The notes under the pieces are model-generated. The model was not told the origin of the DNA, made no database searches, and saw nothing but the letters and a program-made list of their open reading frames with translations. Below are positions 1 through 7,304 of a stretch of DNA of 64,000 bases, piece by piece; positions within the stretch are counted from its first letter, which is position 1, and the number at the start of each line of letters is the position of its first letter. The stretch comes from Pantoea cypripedii (GTDB taxonomy: Bacteria > Pseudomonadota > Gammaproteobacteria > Enterobacterales > Enterobacteriaceae). The DNA is taken from contig NZ_CP024768.1 of the NCBI RefSeq assembly GCF_011395035.1, positions 2,517,286 through 2,581,285 of the forward strand, given 5' to 3'. A program made the position numbers and the translations under genes.

Positions 1-308
1 GTACTGATGGCGTTGCTGGCCAGCACATCTGCATAGCTCAGCACATTAATAAACTCGCCCCGCGCTTCCCGGATCGCTTCGGCAATGGCTTCGGGATGTC
101 GTGCCGGATAAATCAGATGACGAACCGGATGACCCGGTTGATTCAGGTAAGGTTGCAGCAGTTGTGCGACAAATTCTGTACCACTGACGTCAGCCACCAG
201 GATTTCACAGTCAGGATGGTCCTGCGCCAGCGCACTGCTGAGCGCCCCTTCCAGCCAAACGGGAAAATACGCCGTGATAATAATGCTGACACGTGGGGAA
301 TGGTTCAT
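1..308 (-). CDS. Family 2 glycosyltransferase, N-terminal part (runs off the window)
   Basis: The minus-strand frame is open from an ATG at 308, behind an AGAAGG ribosome site, to the window edge: 102 residues without a stop. The start MNHSPRVSIIITAYFPVWLE, followed by a stretch of the type ALAQDHPDCEILVADVSG, is the nucleotide-binding half of a GT-A family 2 glycosyltransferase. At the usual DxD position I read INVLSYADVL, so the metal-binding motif is not canonical in the part visible. It follows fliC on the same strand, beyond a terminator, a position where flagellin-modifying genes are often found. Flagellin glycosylation is therefore inference; surface-polysaccharide synthesis is the alternative. 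The family call is secure, the acceptor unknown. Confidence 0.75.
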   Translation of the reverse strand, partial: MNHSPRVSIIITAYFPVWLEGALSSALAQDHPDCEILVADVSGTEFVAQLLQPYLNQPGHPVRHLIYPARHPEAIAEAIREARGEFINVLSYADVLASNAIS

Positions 309-438
309 GATGGCCCTTCTCTGGCAATGGTTGCGTCAGCCGTCATCGGCACGCAGCAAGACGATTTTTCCTTATCCTAAGGGTTGCCAGCGAATTCAAT
401 CCGCCAAGCAGCGCCACGATTTTGCGGTTATTCAGCCA

Positions 439-466
439 TAAAAAAACCCCGCCGGAGCGGGGTTTG
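439..466 (-). terminator. Rho-independent terminator of fliC
   Basis: On the minus strand an 8-bp stem (AACCCCGC pairing with GCGGGGTT, loop TCCG) is followed by a run of T, 16 bases after the fliC stop. It separates fliC from the downstream glycosyltransferase. Confidence 0.85.
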
Positions 467-481
467 GCAGTCATTCGAGAC

Positions 482-1789
482 TTACTGCAGCAGAGACAGA
501 ACCTGCTGCGGAACCTGGTTAGCTTTCGCCAACACGGAGTTACCTGCCTGCTGGATGATCTGTGCTTTAGACATGTTCGACACTTCTGTCGCGTAGTCCG
601 CATCCTGGATACGGGACTGCGCTTCTGACAGGTTGGTCGTGGTGTTATTCAGGTTAGTGATAGCAGAGTCCAGACGGTTCTGCACCGCACCCAGGCTTGA
701 ACGATAGGTGTCAACCTGAGAAATCGCTTTGTCCAGCAGAGCCAGCGGGTCAGCAGTAGATGCACCAGCGAATTCAGCAGTCGCGGTGGTGGCACCGCTG
801 GTGCTCAGGTGAATGGCCATAGTACCGCTGGTTGATTGAGCGGCGTTATTGCTGTTCGCCAGCACGGTACCGCTTACCGCGTAGTTTTTGTCCTGCAGAG
901 TGGTGTAAGCAGTCACGTTACCGCTGCTGTCGGTACCCACTTTAATCAGCTGACCACTTACGGTGGCCGGGCTGCCGCTCGACAGACCATTCGCTGCGTC
1001 ATCATAAGAAACGTCAACGGTGTTCAGTTCAACTTTACCGGCGTTGTTGCCAGAAGTACCGTCAGTATCAACAGATACAGAGTAGTAATCGCTGCCAGAC
1101 TGTACCACGTATTCGCTGGTGCCAGAGATCTGGTGCAGAGACAGAGTACCGCTGCTCACGCCCAGTTTGCTTGCCACGTCAGTCAGGTCGATGTCAGTCA
1201 TTACGCCGGTGCCGGTATCAGCAACCTGAGTAATAGAATCAGTCACATCCAGAGAGTTTTTAGAGACGGAGAAGCCGCTCAGACCCAGAGTTGAAGAGTC
1301 AATCTGCTGCAGGTTGATGTCGATAGTTTCGCCATCGTTTGAGCCAACCTGGATGCTCATTGAACCGTTTTTAGACAGCACGTTCACGCCGTTGAAGGTG
1401 GTCTGGCCAGACACACGGTCAATTTCGTCGAGACGTGATTTGATTTCGTCCTGGATTGAAGACAGGTCAGAATCAGAGTTAGTACCGTTCTGAGCCTGTA
1501 CAGTCAGTTCACGGATACGCTGTAAGTTGTTGTTGATTTCAGACAGTGCGCCTTCAGTTGTCTGCGCAGCAGAGATACCGTCGTTGGCGTTACGCGCTGC
1601 CTGAGTCAGGCCGTTGATGTTAGAAGTGAAGCGGTTGGCAATCGCCTGGCCCGCTGCGTCATCTTTAGCGCTGTTAATACGAAGACCAGAAGACAGACGC
1701 TCGATAGAAGTAGACAGAGCAGACTGGTTCTTGTTGATGTTGTTCTGAGTGATCAGCGAGAGGCTGTTGGTATTAATGACTTGGGCCAT
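482..1789 (-). CDS. fliC: Flagellin FliC
   Basis: Flagellin of 435 residues, the filament subunit exported by the flagellar type III apparatus. The D0/D1 ends are typical: the protein begins MAQVINTNSLSLITQNNINK, carries ERLSSGLRINSAKDDAAGQA, and ends in the conserved helix region finishing VPQQVLSLLQ. The central residues, about 180-345, are Ser/Thr/Gly-rich and correspond to the variable surface domains D2/D3, shorter than in E. coli K-12 (498 residues). The start is fixed by an AGGAAT ribosome site and by the family N-terminus. It is divergent from fliD, with two sigma-28 promoter matches upstream and a terminator directly downstream. Confidence 0.97.
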   Translation of the reverse strand: MAQVINTNSLSLITQNNINKNQSALSTSIERLSSGLRINSAKDDAAGQAIANRFTSNINGLTQAARNANDGISAAQTTEGALSEINNNLQRIRELTVQAQNGTNSDSDLSSIQDEIKSRLDEIDRVSGQTTFNGVNVLSKNGSMSIQVGSNDGETIDINLQQIDSSTLGLSGFSVSKNSLDVTDSITQVADTGTGVMTDIDLTDVASKLGVSSGTLSLHQISGTSEYVVQSGSDYYSVSVDTDGTSGNNAGKVELNTVDVSYDDAANGLSSGSPATVSGQLIKVGTDSSGNVTAYTTLQDKNYAVSGTVLANSNNAAQSTSGTMAIHLSTSGATTATAEFAGASTADPLALLDKAISQVDTYRSSLGAVQNRLDSAITNLNNTTTNLSEAQSRIQDADYATEVSNMSKAQIIQQAGNSVLAKANQVPQQVLSLLQ

Positions 1790-1866
1790 GATAAATATTC
1801 CTGTTAATCAAGTCTTTCGGTTAAGGTGTGGGCTTCAACCCGCCGGCTTCAGCGCCGTCAAAGTTG

Positions 1867-1893
1867 TTATCGTCTGCCCTTAAACAACCTTTA
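1867..1893 (-). promoter_or_regulatory. Sigma-28 (FliA) promoter of fliC, proximal
   Basis: On the minus strand TAAA, exactly 15 bases, then GACGATAA. The class 3 flagellar consensus is TAAA-N15-GCCGATAA, so only one -10 base differs. Transcription would start roughly 70 bases upstream of the fliC ATG. Confidence 0.8.
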
Positions 1894-1947
1894 GATTTTT
1901 TTTAGTACCAGGCAAAAATTTTTCACTTCAGCCTGTCACGCTTATCT

Positions 1948-1974
1948 TTATCGCCCAGGTCTTGCACTTCTTTA
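1948..1974 (-). promoter_or_regulatory. Second sigma-28 promoter match upstream of fliC, distal
   Basis: A second minus-strand TAAA-N15-GGCGATAA, again one base from the -10 consensus with perfect spacing, 81 bases upstream of the proximal copy. It points the same way, so fliC may have tandem class 3 promoters. Confidence 0.6.
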
Positions 1975-2057
1975 GTGCTGAATGATCACTTTTCTAGCGT
2001 CAGAAATACCCTTCTCTATATGCGCTATTCGCTTTATTACTCGCAGGTAAATAATTT

Positions 2058-2084
2058 TAAACTTTGCCCATCCCAAGCCGATAA
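2058..2084 (+). promoter_or_regulatory. Sigma-28 promoter of fliDST
   Basis: TAAA, 15 bases, then a perfect GCCGATAA, ending 42 bases before the fliD ATG. This is an exact match to the FliA consensus. Confidence 0.88.
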
Positions 2085-2126
2085 CCCGGGTATTCACTCT
2101 CCGTGTCGACATAAAAAGGAAACAAC

Positions 2127-3557
2127 ATGGCAAGTATCTCTACCCTGGGTGTCGGTTCAGGCCTCGATTTAAGTACCATTCTGGATAGTCTGGAAACCGC
2201 CGAGAAAGCGTCATTAACGCCGATTTCAGATCAGCAGACGGCATATACCGCAAAACTGAGCGCCTATGGCACGCTGAAAAGTGCTCTGACAACATTCCAG
2301 ACCGCGAATACCGCGTTAAACAGCGCCGACCTGTTCACGGCAACGACGGCTACCAGCACCTCCTCTGCATTCAGTGCAACAACCTCAGGTAGCACGGTAG
2401 CGGGCAACTACACGATCAGCGTGTCACAGCTGGCACAGGCACAGACTCTGACCTCTGCCACACAAACCAGCAACAGCACCGCGCTGGGCGATAGTTCTGC
2501 CAGCAGCCGTACCATGACCATTAAACTGGTTGATGGCACCAGCAAAGACATCACCCTGACCAGCGATCAGACTTCGCTGACGGGAATGCGTGATGCGATC
2601 AACAGCGCCGATGCCGGTGTCACCGCCACCATTATTAAAACCGGCGATAGCAGCTACCGTCTGTCACTGACCTCGACGGAAACCGGCAGCGACAACGCCG
2701 TCAGCAGCATCACGGTCACCGGCGATGATACCTTGCAGGGTATTGTGGGTTATGACTCCACTGCCAGCAGCAACGCCATGACGGAAAGCGTCACGGCGCA
2801 AAACGCCAAACTGACGGTGAACAACGTTGAAATTGAGAACAGCAGCAACACCATCAGCGACGCGCTGGAAGGTATTACGCTGAAGCTGAATGACACCACC
2901 ACCGGCAACCAGACGCTGGCCATCACCAAAGATTCCTCGAAAGCCGACAACGCGATTACCAGCTGGGTGAGTGCCTATAACGCCCTGCTGACGCAGTTCG
3001 ACACGCTGACCAAATATACTGCGGTGGATGTGGGATCAGACTCACAGGATTCCAGCAACGGTGCACTGCTCGGTGACAGCACCCTGCGTACCATTCAGAC
3101 CCAGCTGAAAAGCATGCTGACCAATGCGCAGAGTTCGTCCACCTATAAAACCCTGGCGCAGATTGGTATCACCACCGATCCGACATCAGGCCAGCTGGAG
3201 CTGGATTCCGACAAACTCTCCACCGCACTGGAAAGCGATGCTGATGGCGTGAAAGAGATGATCGTCGGCGACGGTACCACCACCGGTATCACCACCACTA
3301 TCGCCACCAACCTGACCAACTGGCTCTCTACCACCGGCATTGTGCAGGCGGCGACCGATGGCGTCAGTAAGACGCTGAATGATTTGACCGATCAGTACAA
3401 CGACATGAGTACGCGTATCGATAACCTGATCGCCCGGTATAAAACGCAGTTTACTGCCCTTGACGTTCTGATGAGTTCGCTGAATAGCACCAGTAGCTAT
3501 CTGTCGCAGCAGTTCGACACGTCGTCCAGCAGCTCCAGCAGTAGCTCATCCTCATAA
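2127..3557 (+). CDS. fliD: Flagellar hook-associated protein 2, filament cap FliD
   Basis: Filament cap protein of 476 residues that forms the distal pentamer and places flagellin subunits. The N-terminus MASISTLGVGSGLDLSTILD is the FliD_N signature; the C-terminal third has the helical FliD_C region around YNDMSTRIDNLIARYKTQF. The start has a good AAGGA site. An odd feature is the C-terminus: after QQFDT the last 12 residues are all serine, written with mixed codons rather than one repeated triplet. It heads fliDST, with fliS 10 bases downstream, and has its own sigma-28 promoter. Confidence 0.96.
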   Translation: MASISTLGVGSGLDLSTILDSLETAEKASLTPISDQQTAYTAKLSAYGTLKSALTTFQTANTALNSADLFTATTATSTSSAFSATTSGSTVAGNYTISVSQLAQAQTLTSATQTSNSTALGDSSASSRTMTIKLVDGTSKDITLTSDQTSLTGMRDAINSADAGVTATIIKTGDSSYRLSLTSTETGSDNAVSSITVTGDDTLQGIVGYDSTASSNAMTESVTAQNAKLTVNNVEIENSSNTISDALEGITLKLNDTTTGNQTLAITKDSSKADNAITSWVSAYNALLTQFDTLTKYTAVDVGSDSQDSSNGALLGDSTLRTIQTQLKSMLTNAQSSSTYKTLAQIGITTDPTSGQLELDSDKLSTALESDADGVKEMIVGDGTTTGITTTIATNLTNWLSTTGIVQAATDGVSKTLNDLTDQYNDMSTRIDNLIARYKTQFTALDVLMSSLNSTSSYLSQQFDTSSSSSSSSSSS

Positions 3558-3567
3558 GGAGTGATTC

Positions 3568-3975
3568 ATGTATAGCGCAAATGGCACTCAAGCCTATGCC
3601 AAAATCGGCGTTGAAAGCGCCGTCATGAGCGCCAGCCAGCAGCAGCTGGTGGTGATGCTGTTTGACGGCGCGCTCAGCGCGCTGGTTCGCGCCCGCCTGT
3701 TTTTACAGGACGGTAATATGGAGGGCAAAGGCCGCTCGCTCTCTCATGCGATCAACATTATCGAAAACGGACTCAAACAGGGTCTGGCAGACAGCAACGG
3801 TGATGAACTCACCGAGAACCTGTTAGGGCTGTATGCCTATATGGTACGCCGTCTGTTACAGGCCAATCTGCGAAATGACGTGGAAGCCATCGAAGAAGTT
3901 GAAGGCCTTCTGCGTAATATTGCTGATGCCTGGAAAGAAGTCGCTCAACCTCAACACCTTCAGGACGCCGTTTAA
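3568..3975 (+). CDS. fliS: Flagellin export chaperone FliS
   Basis: FliS, 135 residues, close to the usual length. It is a cytoplasmic four-helix chaperone that binds the C-terminal D0 segment of FliC and stops premature polymerisation before export. The N-terminal YSANGTQAYAKIGVESAV and the region QQQLVVMLFDGALSALVRAR are typical FliS. An AAGGAG ribosome site precedes the ATG. The stop codon overlaps the fliT start (TAATG), so fliS and fliT are translationally coupled. Confidence 0.95.
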   Translation: MYSANGTQAYAKIGVESAVMSASQQQLVVMLFDGALSALVRARLFLQDGNMEGKGRSLSHAINIIENGLKQGLADSNGDELTENLLGLYAYMVRRLLQANLRNDVEAIEEVEGLLRNIADAWKEVAQPQHLQDAV

Positions 3976-4334
3976 TGACTATCGCACCGCATCTGATTGC
4001 CATTTATCAACAGTTACTCGATCTCAGCCAGGGAATGCTGCGTCTTGCCGCAGACGGCGAATGGGATGAATTGATTACAAAGGAGATGGATTATGTCAGT
4101 GCGGTGCAACAGTTAGCCCGATCGACGCAGGATGCGGCACCTTCGCTGCAAACCCAGGAGCAGTTGCGCCCGGTATTGCGCCATATCCTCGACAACGAGA
4201 GTGAAGTCAAACGTTTGTTGCAGACCCGTATGGATGAACTGTCACAGCTGGTGGGGCAAACGTCGCGCCAGAAGTCAGTGATGGGTGCCTATGGCAAGCA
4301 GGGCAGCGTGCTGGTACCGCGCGAATCGGTCTGA
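3975..4334 (+). CDS. fliT: FliD chaperone and FlhDC antagonist FliT
   Basis: Small helical cytoplasmic protein of 119 residues in the fliDST position, matching FliT in size and context (APHLIAIYQQLLDLSQGMLR at the start). FliT family members chaperone FliD for export and, when free, bind FlhD4C2 and repress class 2 flagellar genes. The ATG overlaps the fliS stop by one base. A strong stem-loop with a T run follows the gene and closes the operon. Confidence 0.92.
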   Translation: MTIAPHLIAIYQQLLDLSQGMLRLAADGEWDELITKEMDYVSAVQQLARSTQDAAPSLQTQEQLRPVLRHILDNESEVKRLLQTRMDELSQLVGQTSRQKSVMGAYGKQGSVLVPRESV

Positions 4335-4345
4335 GTTTTACCCTC

Positions 4346-4390
4346 ACGCAGCGGCAGCGAAAATCACTTTTCCGCCGCTGCGTCTTTTTT
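4346..4390 (+). terminator. Terminator of the fliDST operon
   Basis: A 10-bp stem, ACGCAGCGGC pairing with GCCGCTGCGT, around an 18-base loop, followed by CTTTTTT, starting 11 bases after the fliT stop. The loop is longer than usual. Confidence 0.75.
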
Positions 4391-4398
4391 CCTGTCTG

Positions 4399-4866
4399 CT
4401 ACTGCTGAGCAACGCTCTGCGTCGGCCGCAAAATTTCCGGCTCGATATTCTGAATCACCGCTTCATTGGGACGTGCCGCCACTTCCTGTAATGCCTGCTG
4501 GCATTCCACTGTCGGGCGATCCACTTTACGCATACGCAAACCATCGTAGCGCAGTTCACCATTTTGCAACTGCAATGGCATCACCCGTACCAGACGCGTC
4601 ACGTTGACCCACTGATCATCAAAGCGAGTCAGCTTGCCCGGCTTGGCAATCACGCGCTGCCATTGACGGCAATCCAGCGTATCACCCTTAGCACCGATAA
4701 TCAGGCTGGCCATCGCCTGGTCACTGACCAGCTTGCTCTGTGGCCCCACAGTTTGCCAGTAACCCTGTAATTCTGCCGGAGGCGGGGTTTGCACTGCGGC
4801 TTCATAGTTGTTGATTTGCGCACAACCGGTCAGGGCCAGTGCCGCCAGTACCATCCACTTTTTCAT
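4399..4866 (-). CDS. yedD: YedD family lipoprotein
   Basis: A 155-residue envelope lipoprotein. The N-terminus MKKWMVLAALALTGC is a short type II signal peptide with an LTGC lipobox, giving acylated Cys15. The following 140 residues hold three further cysteines or conserved patches (DTLDCRQWQRV, RPTVECQQAL). The position next to fliT matches E. coli yedD. Its function is not established in the family beyond being an envelope lipoprotein. It is transcribed toward fliT, convergent with it. Confidence 0.8.
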   Translation of the reverse strand: MKKWMVLAALALTGCAQINNYEAAVQTPPPAELQGYWQTVGPQSKLVSDQAMASLIIGAKGDTLDCRQWQRVIAKPGKLTRFDDQWVNVTRLVRVMPLQLQNGELRYDGLRMRKVDRPTVECQQALQEVAARPNEAVIQNIEPEILRPTQSVAQQ

Positions 4867-5046
4867 CTTCGATCCCTACACTCGCTTCAATGGCGGCTAC
4901 GTTATAATTTTTCCAGTGAGTTTCGCAAGCTGTCTGCACGTTGGTTGCTCGCATCACGCGCGTTTTACCTCATATGACCCGGCTCGGGCGACAACCTGAC
5001 TGATGCACGTTACACTACGCGCCGAGTCGATTAGCAGGAACCCCGC

Positions 5047-5370
5047 ATGAAAACACCAGAACAGTATTATGCCCAGGCACGCGACATGTTTTTTGCCGCC
5101 CACCCTGATTTCCAGTCAGCACTGGATGAACTGACAGAGCAGGATGCACAGCAGGCGAGCATGACATTAACCGCCCTGCGTCAGTGGCACGCTGAGCGTA
5201 TCTACGCTGCATTTCTCCGCCAGAAGAACCTCGACGGTATGCTGTTTTCCATTCAGCTTGCCGAGCCAGATAAAGCGGTGGCGGCAGATGCCATCGAAAC
5301 CTACCTGAAATCACACGCTACGGCGCTGGGAATGACGTGGGAAGAGTTCTGCATTAAAAACGAACTTTGA
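5047..5370 (+). CDS. Small uncharacterised soluble protein (107 residues)
   Basis: I do not firmly recognise this protein; it resembles small DUF6388-type proteins only from memory. It is acidic, predicted all-helical, and has no signal peptide or membrane segment. Distinct stretches are EQYYAQARDMFFAAHPDFQ near the N-terminus and GMTWEEFCIKNEL at the C-terminus. The ATG follows an AGGAACC ribosome site. It stands alone between divergent yedD and a downstream segment carrying a separate promoter and terminator. Codon use looks like its neighbours, so a real gene is likely. Confidence 0.65.
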   Translation: MKTPEQYYAQARDMFFAAHPDFQSALDELTEQDAQQASMTLTALRQWHAERIYAAFLRQKNLDGMLFSIQLAEPDKAVAADAIETYLKSHATALGMTWEEFCIKNEL

Positions 5371-5425
5371 TGCTCTGGCACGGTTTAGTCCGGCCCTAAG
5401 AAAGCTCAAAATGATCAGGATAAAG

Positions 5426-5453
5426 TTGTACAATCTATGAAAAGTTGTATAAC
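5426..5453 (+). promoter_or_regulatory. Sigma-70 type promoter upstream of a candidate small RNA
   Basis: TTGTAC, 16 bases, then TATAAC: a good -35/-10 pair in a gap with no reading frame behind it. The -35 and -10 regions are embedded in a near direct repeat (AAAGTTGTACAA and AAAGTTGTATAA). Confidence 0.5.
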
Positions 5454-5459
5454 TTAGTC

Positions 5460-5557
5460 TGACGACTTCGGTCGTAGATTGTCCTTGAACGAATGGTGCC
5501 TTTGCACCGCCTCTGGAGGTGTTGCTGGATTTCCACCTCCAGAGGTAAAATTTTTTT
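5460..5557 (+). ncRNA. Candidate small RNA of about 98 nt
   Basis: The predicted start about seven bases after the TATAAC box gives a transcript without a usable frame. It has a 5' hairpin with a UUCG tetraloop (ACGAC-TTCG-GTCGT) and a 3' terminator: a 12-bp stem CCTCTGGAGGTG pairing with CACCTCCAGAGG at 5510-5545, closed by a T run to 5557. The terminator works only in the plus direction, so it does not serve iraP. It could instead be a long 3' UTR of the gene at 5047-5370, but the separate promoter argues for an independent RNA. I do not recognise it as a named small RNA. Confidence 0.45.
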
Positions 5558-5851
5558 CTACTCTTCGCGCTCAATCGCCTTCACTTCGACGTAACGCGCG
5601 ACAGCCAGCAGTCGGTTAATATGCGTCAGCAACAGGTCCACATCGGATTGTAAAAACTCCTCGGATGAGCGAGAAGCCGTCACAATGGCATCCTGGACCG
5701 TATCACTGATGGTTAATGAATTATCCTGTTTGGCCTGAATCAGCAGTGCAGCAATCAGCAGCGATTGTGCTTCCACCTGCGCCATCACTTCCTTGGCTTC
5801 CACATCCATTTTTGCCATCTTGAGCAAAATATCGATTACCAGTTGCCGCAT
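5558..5851 (-). CDS. iraP: Anti-adaptor protein of the IraP type
   Basis: A small cytoplasmic helical protein of 97 residues. The first 38 residues (for example ILLKMAKMDVEAKEVMAQVE) align by eye with E. coli IraP, including the QVEA motif; the C-terminal half is more divergent. IraP binds the response regulator RssB and blocks delivery of sigma-S to ClpXP, so RpoS is stabilised, in E. coli during phosphate starvation. The start follows a GGGGTAAAC site. It is divergent from the SOS-controlled gene at 5983. The call rests on N-terminal resemblance and size; confidence is moderate to good. Confidence 0.72.
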   Translation of the reverse strand: MRQLVIDILLKMAKMDVEAKEVMAQVEAQSLLIAALLIQAKQDNSLTISDTVQDAIVTASRSSEEFLQSDVDLLLTHINRLLAVARYVEVKAIEREE

Positions 5852-5927
5852 GTTTACCCCCTGGAATGAAAAACGTCACACCGTGACCAGCGATAATATT
5901 TTCATCTTAGCTCTTTCCGCTGCTTGA

Positions 5928-5947
5928 TACTGTTTTTATTTACAGTA
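5928..5947 (+). promoter_or_regulatory. LexA operator (SOS box)
   Basis: TACTGTTTTTATTTACAGTA matches the LexA consensus TACTG(TA)5CAGTA in both half-sites with CTG-N10-CAG spacing. It lies 36 bases before the DinI-family gene. Confidence 0.9.
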
Positions 5948-5982
5948 AAATGGCGCACTGATTCATTAAATGGAATGCCCTG

Positions 5983-6222
5983 ATGTTTGTGGAGCTGATT
6001 TACGACAAGCGCAACGTAGCGGGATTACCCGGCGCGCGCGAAATGATTTTGCAGGAACTGGAAAAGCGTGTGCAGCGGGTGTTTCCCGAACTTGAGGTCC
6101 GGGTCAAGCCGATGGAACGTAATGCCATTGATACCGACATGAGTAAAAACGATAAAGCCACCCTGGCACGGATCATCGAAGAGATGTTCGATGAAGCTGA
6201 TATGTGGCTGGTGGCTGATTAA
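5983..6222 (+). CDS. DinI-family SOS protein
   Basis: A 79-residue DinI-like protein. DinI binds RecA filaments and tunes LexA/UmuD cleavage during the SOS response. The pattern of an N-terminal beta strand (MFVELIYDKRN), an amphipathic helix (LEKRVQRVFPELEVRVKPM), then a second helix ending in IIEEMFDEADMWLVAD matches DinI, including the acidic C-terminal helix and the W near the end. Control by LexA is directly supported by the operator immediately upstream. It may be dinI itself or a paralogue such as a phage-type ImpC/Tum relative, so no symbol is given. Confidence 0.85.
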   Translation: MFVELIYDKRNVAGLPGAREMILQELEKRVQRVFPELEVRVKPMERNAIDTDMSKNDKATLARIIEEMFDEADMWLVAD

Positions 6223-6239
6223 CCACCAGCGCCTTCGGC

Positions 6240-6506
6240 TTAGCTCTCCTGCTCGCTATGATTGATGGCGATTTCCAGATCCTGAATCGCCTGATCGATA
6301 TCATCCAGCAATTTACCCTGCTTATTGAGCAAACCATCGAATCGCCCTGCGTACTCTTTGTCTTTATATTCACCGGCATCAAAGGCCAGCCAGTGACTGG
6401 AAAGCGTTTCAGTATTGGTTTGCGCGTAATGACGCATCTCCTTTAGCTGTGAGGTGACATCACGCAGGTAGTCAGTTTTGGTTTTGATTGCCTCTGAATC
6501 ACTCAT
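6240..6506 (-). CDS. Small uncharacterised helical protein (88 residues)
   Basis: I do not recognise this protein. It is a soluble, mostly helical, charged polypeptide with heptad-like spacing at the ends (YLRDVTSQLKEMRHYAQ and KLLDDIDQAIQDLEIAI), compatible with a short coiled-coil hairpin. It has no signal peptide and no cysteine. A GGAAAATAGC site precedes the ATG. It converges on the DinI-family gene, with 17 bases between the stops, and its own promoter region is the AT-rich gap to the right. Size, ribosome site and codon use make it a likely real gene of unknown role. Confidence 0.6.
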   Translation of the reverse strand: MSDSEAIKTKTDYLRDVTSQLKEMRHYAQTNTETLSSHWLAFDAGEYKDKEYAGRFDGLLNKQGKLLDDIDQAIQDLEIAINHSEQES

Positions 6507-6806
6507 GCTATTTTCCTTTTTCTAAAAATTGCCAGTTTTAATAACGTGCGAATGATTAAAGTTAGTAGAAAATAGCGAGTTCGCATTAGGAATATTCGGA
6601 ACTGATTGCTGATAAAATATCCCTGCGCCTCCCCGTTACGACAAACAAATTTGCTCATTACAGCGACTGAACGAAGATTTTCCTGCCCGACCCTGCCTCA
6701 CCGCGCGGATAAATATTACCGGTCATGCACGGTCAGCGAGCCAATAGTTGCAACGTAAAAAACCCGCACAGCGGCGGGTTAAATAAGACAAGAACTACGG
6801 CAAAAA
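6507..6806. other. 300-base intergenic region
   Basis: Upstream region of the gene at 6240-6506 (AT-rich left part) and downstream region of the gene at 6807-7055, with a terminator at 6757-6780. Nothing else supportable was seen in the middle 150 bases. Confidence 0.6.
6757..6780 (-). terminator. Terminator of the gene at 6807-7055
   Basis: Minus-strand stem AACCCGC pairing with GCGGGTT, six-base loop, followed by TTTT, 27 bases after the stop codon. Confidence 0.75.
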
Positions 6807-7055
6807 TTACAACACGTCGGTCAAGTGATCGACGACAACCCTTCCGTTTACATCGGTCTGTGTAATGCGATAACTGACACACCAGGAACGCTGAATACAT
6901 ATTTTATCAAACAAGGACACCCGTCCTTTATGTTCGCCATTCGCGCCAATAATGTGCCATTCAGTAATATCTTCCTGACCGCGATTGTTGAGCCTTTGCA
7001 TACTCTGTTCTACTAAGCGATCGCTATCATCAATCTTCAAATAATCACGCAACAT
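6807..7055 (-). CDS. Small uncharacterised protein (82 residues)
   Basis: Not recognised. A soluble protein with an N-terminal helical part (MLRDYLKIDDSDRLVEQSMQ) and a C-terminal part that looks like a small beta sheet (EWHIIGANGEHKGRVSLFDK, then WCVSYRITQTDVNGRVVVDH). I chose the ATG at 7055 because GGGAGGTG lies eight bases upstream; a GTG three codons earlier overlaps that ribosome site. It has its own terminator at 6757-6780, so it is probably a single-gene unit. Confidence 0.6.
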   Translation of the reverse strand: MLRDYLKIDDSDRLVEQSMQRLNNRGQEDITEWHIIGANGEHKGRVSLFDKICIQRSWCVSYRITQTDVNGRVVVDHLTDVL

Positions 7056-7304
7056 TGTGCTCACCTCCCGTTAACGAAGGTCACACTACGCTTTTTATTT
7101 GTCGTTTCAATCTAATATTTTTATCGATAACCCAGCAACCACCTGATACAGAAAGAATCCGACTTGACGCCAGCCAGTCTTCGCGTTCCAGCCTGCCGGG
7201 AGGAGATCAAGCCACTACAAATATAAATCATCTGCCGTATCGTCTTTTTCCTTCAGCGCTCTGTTAATGTAGGTCACACAAAAAATAATGCTGTGGAACC
7301 TGCC

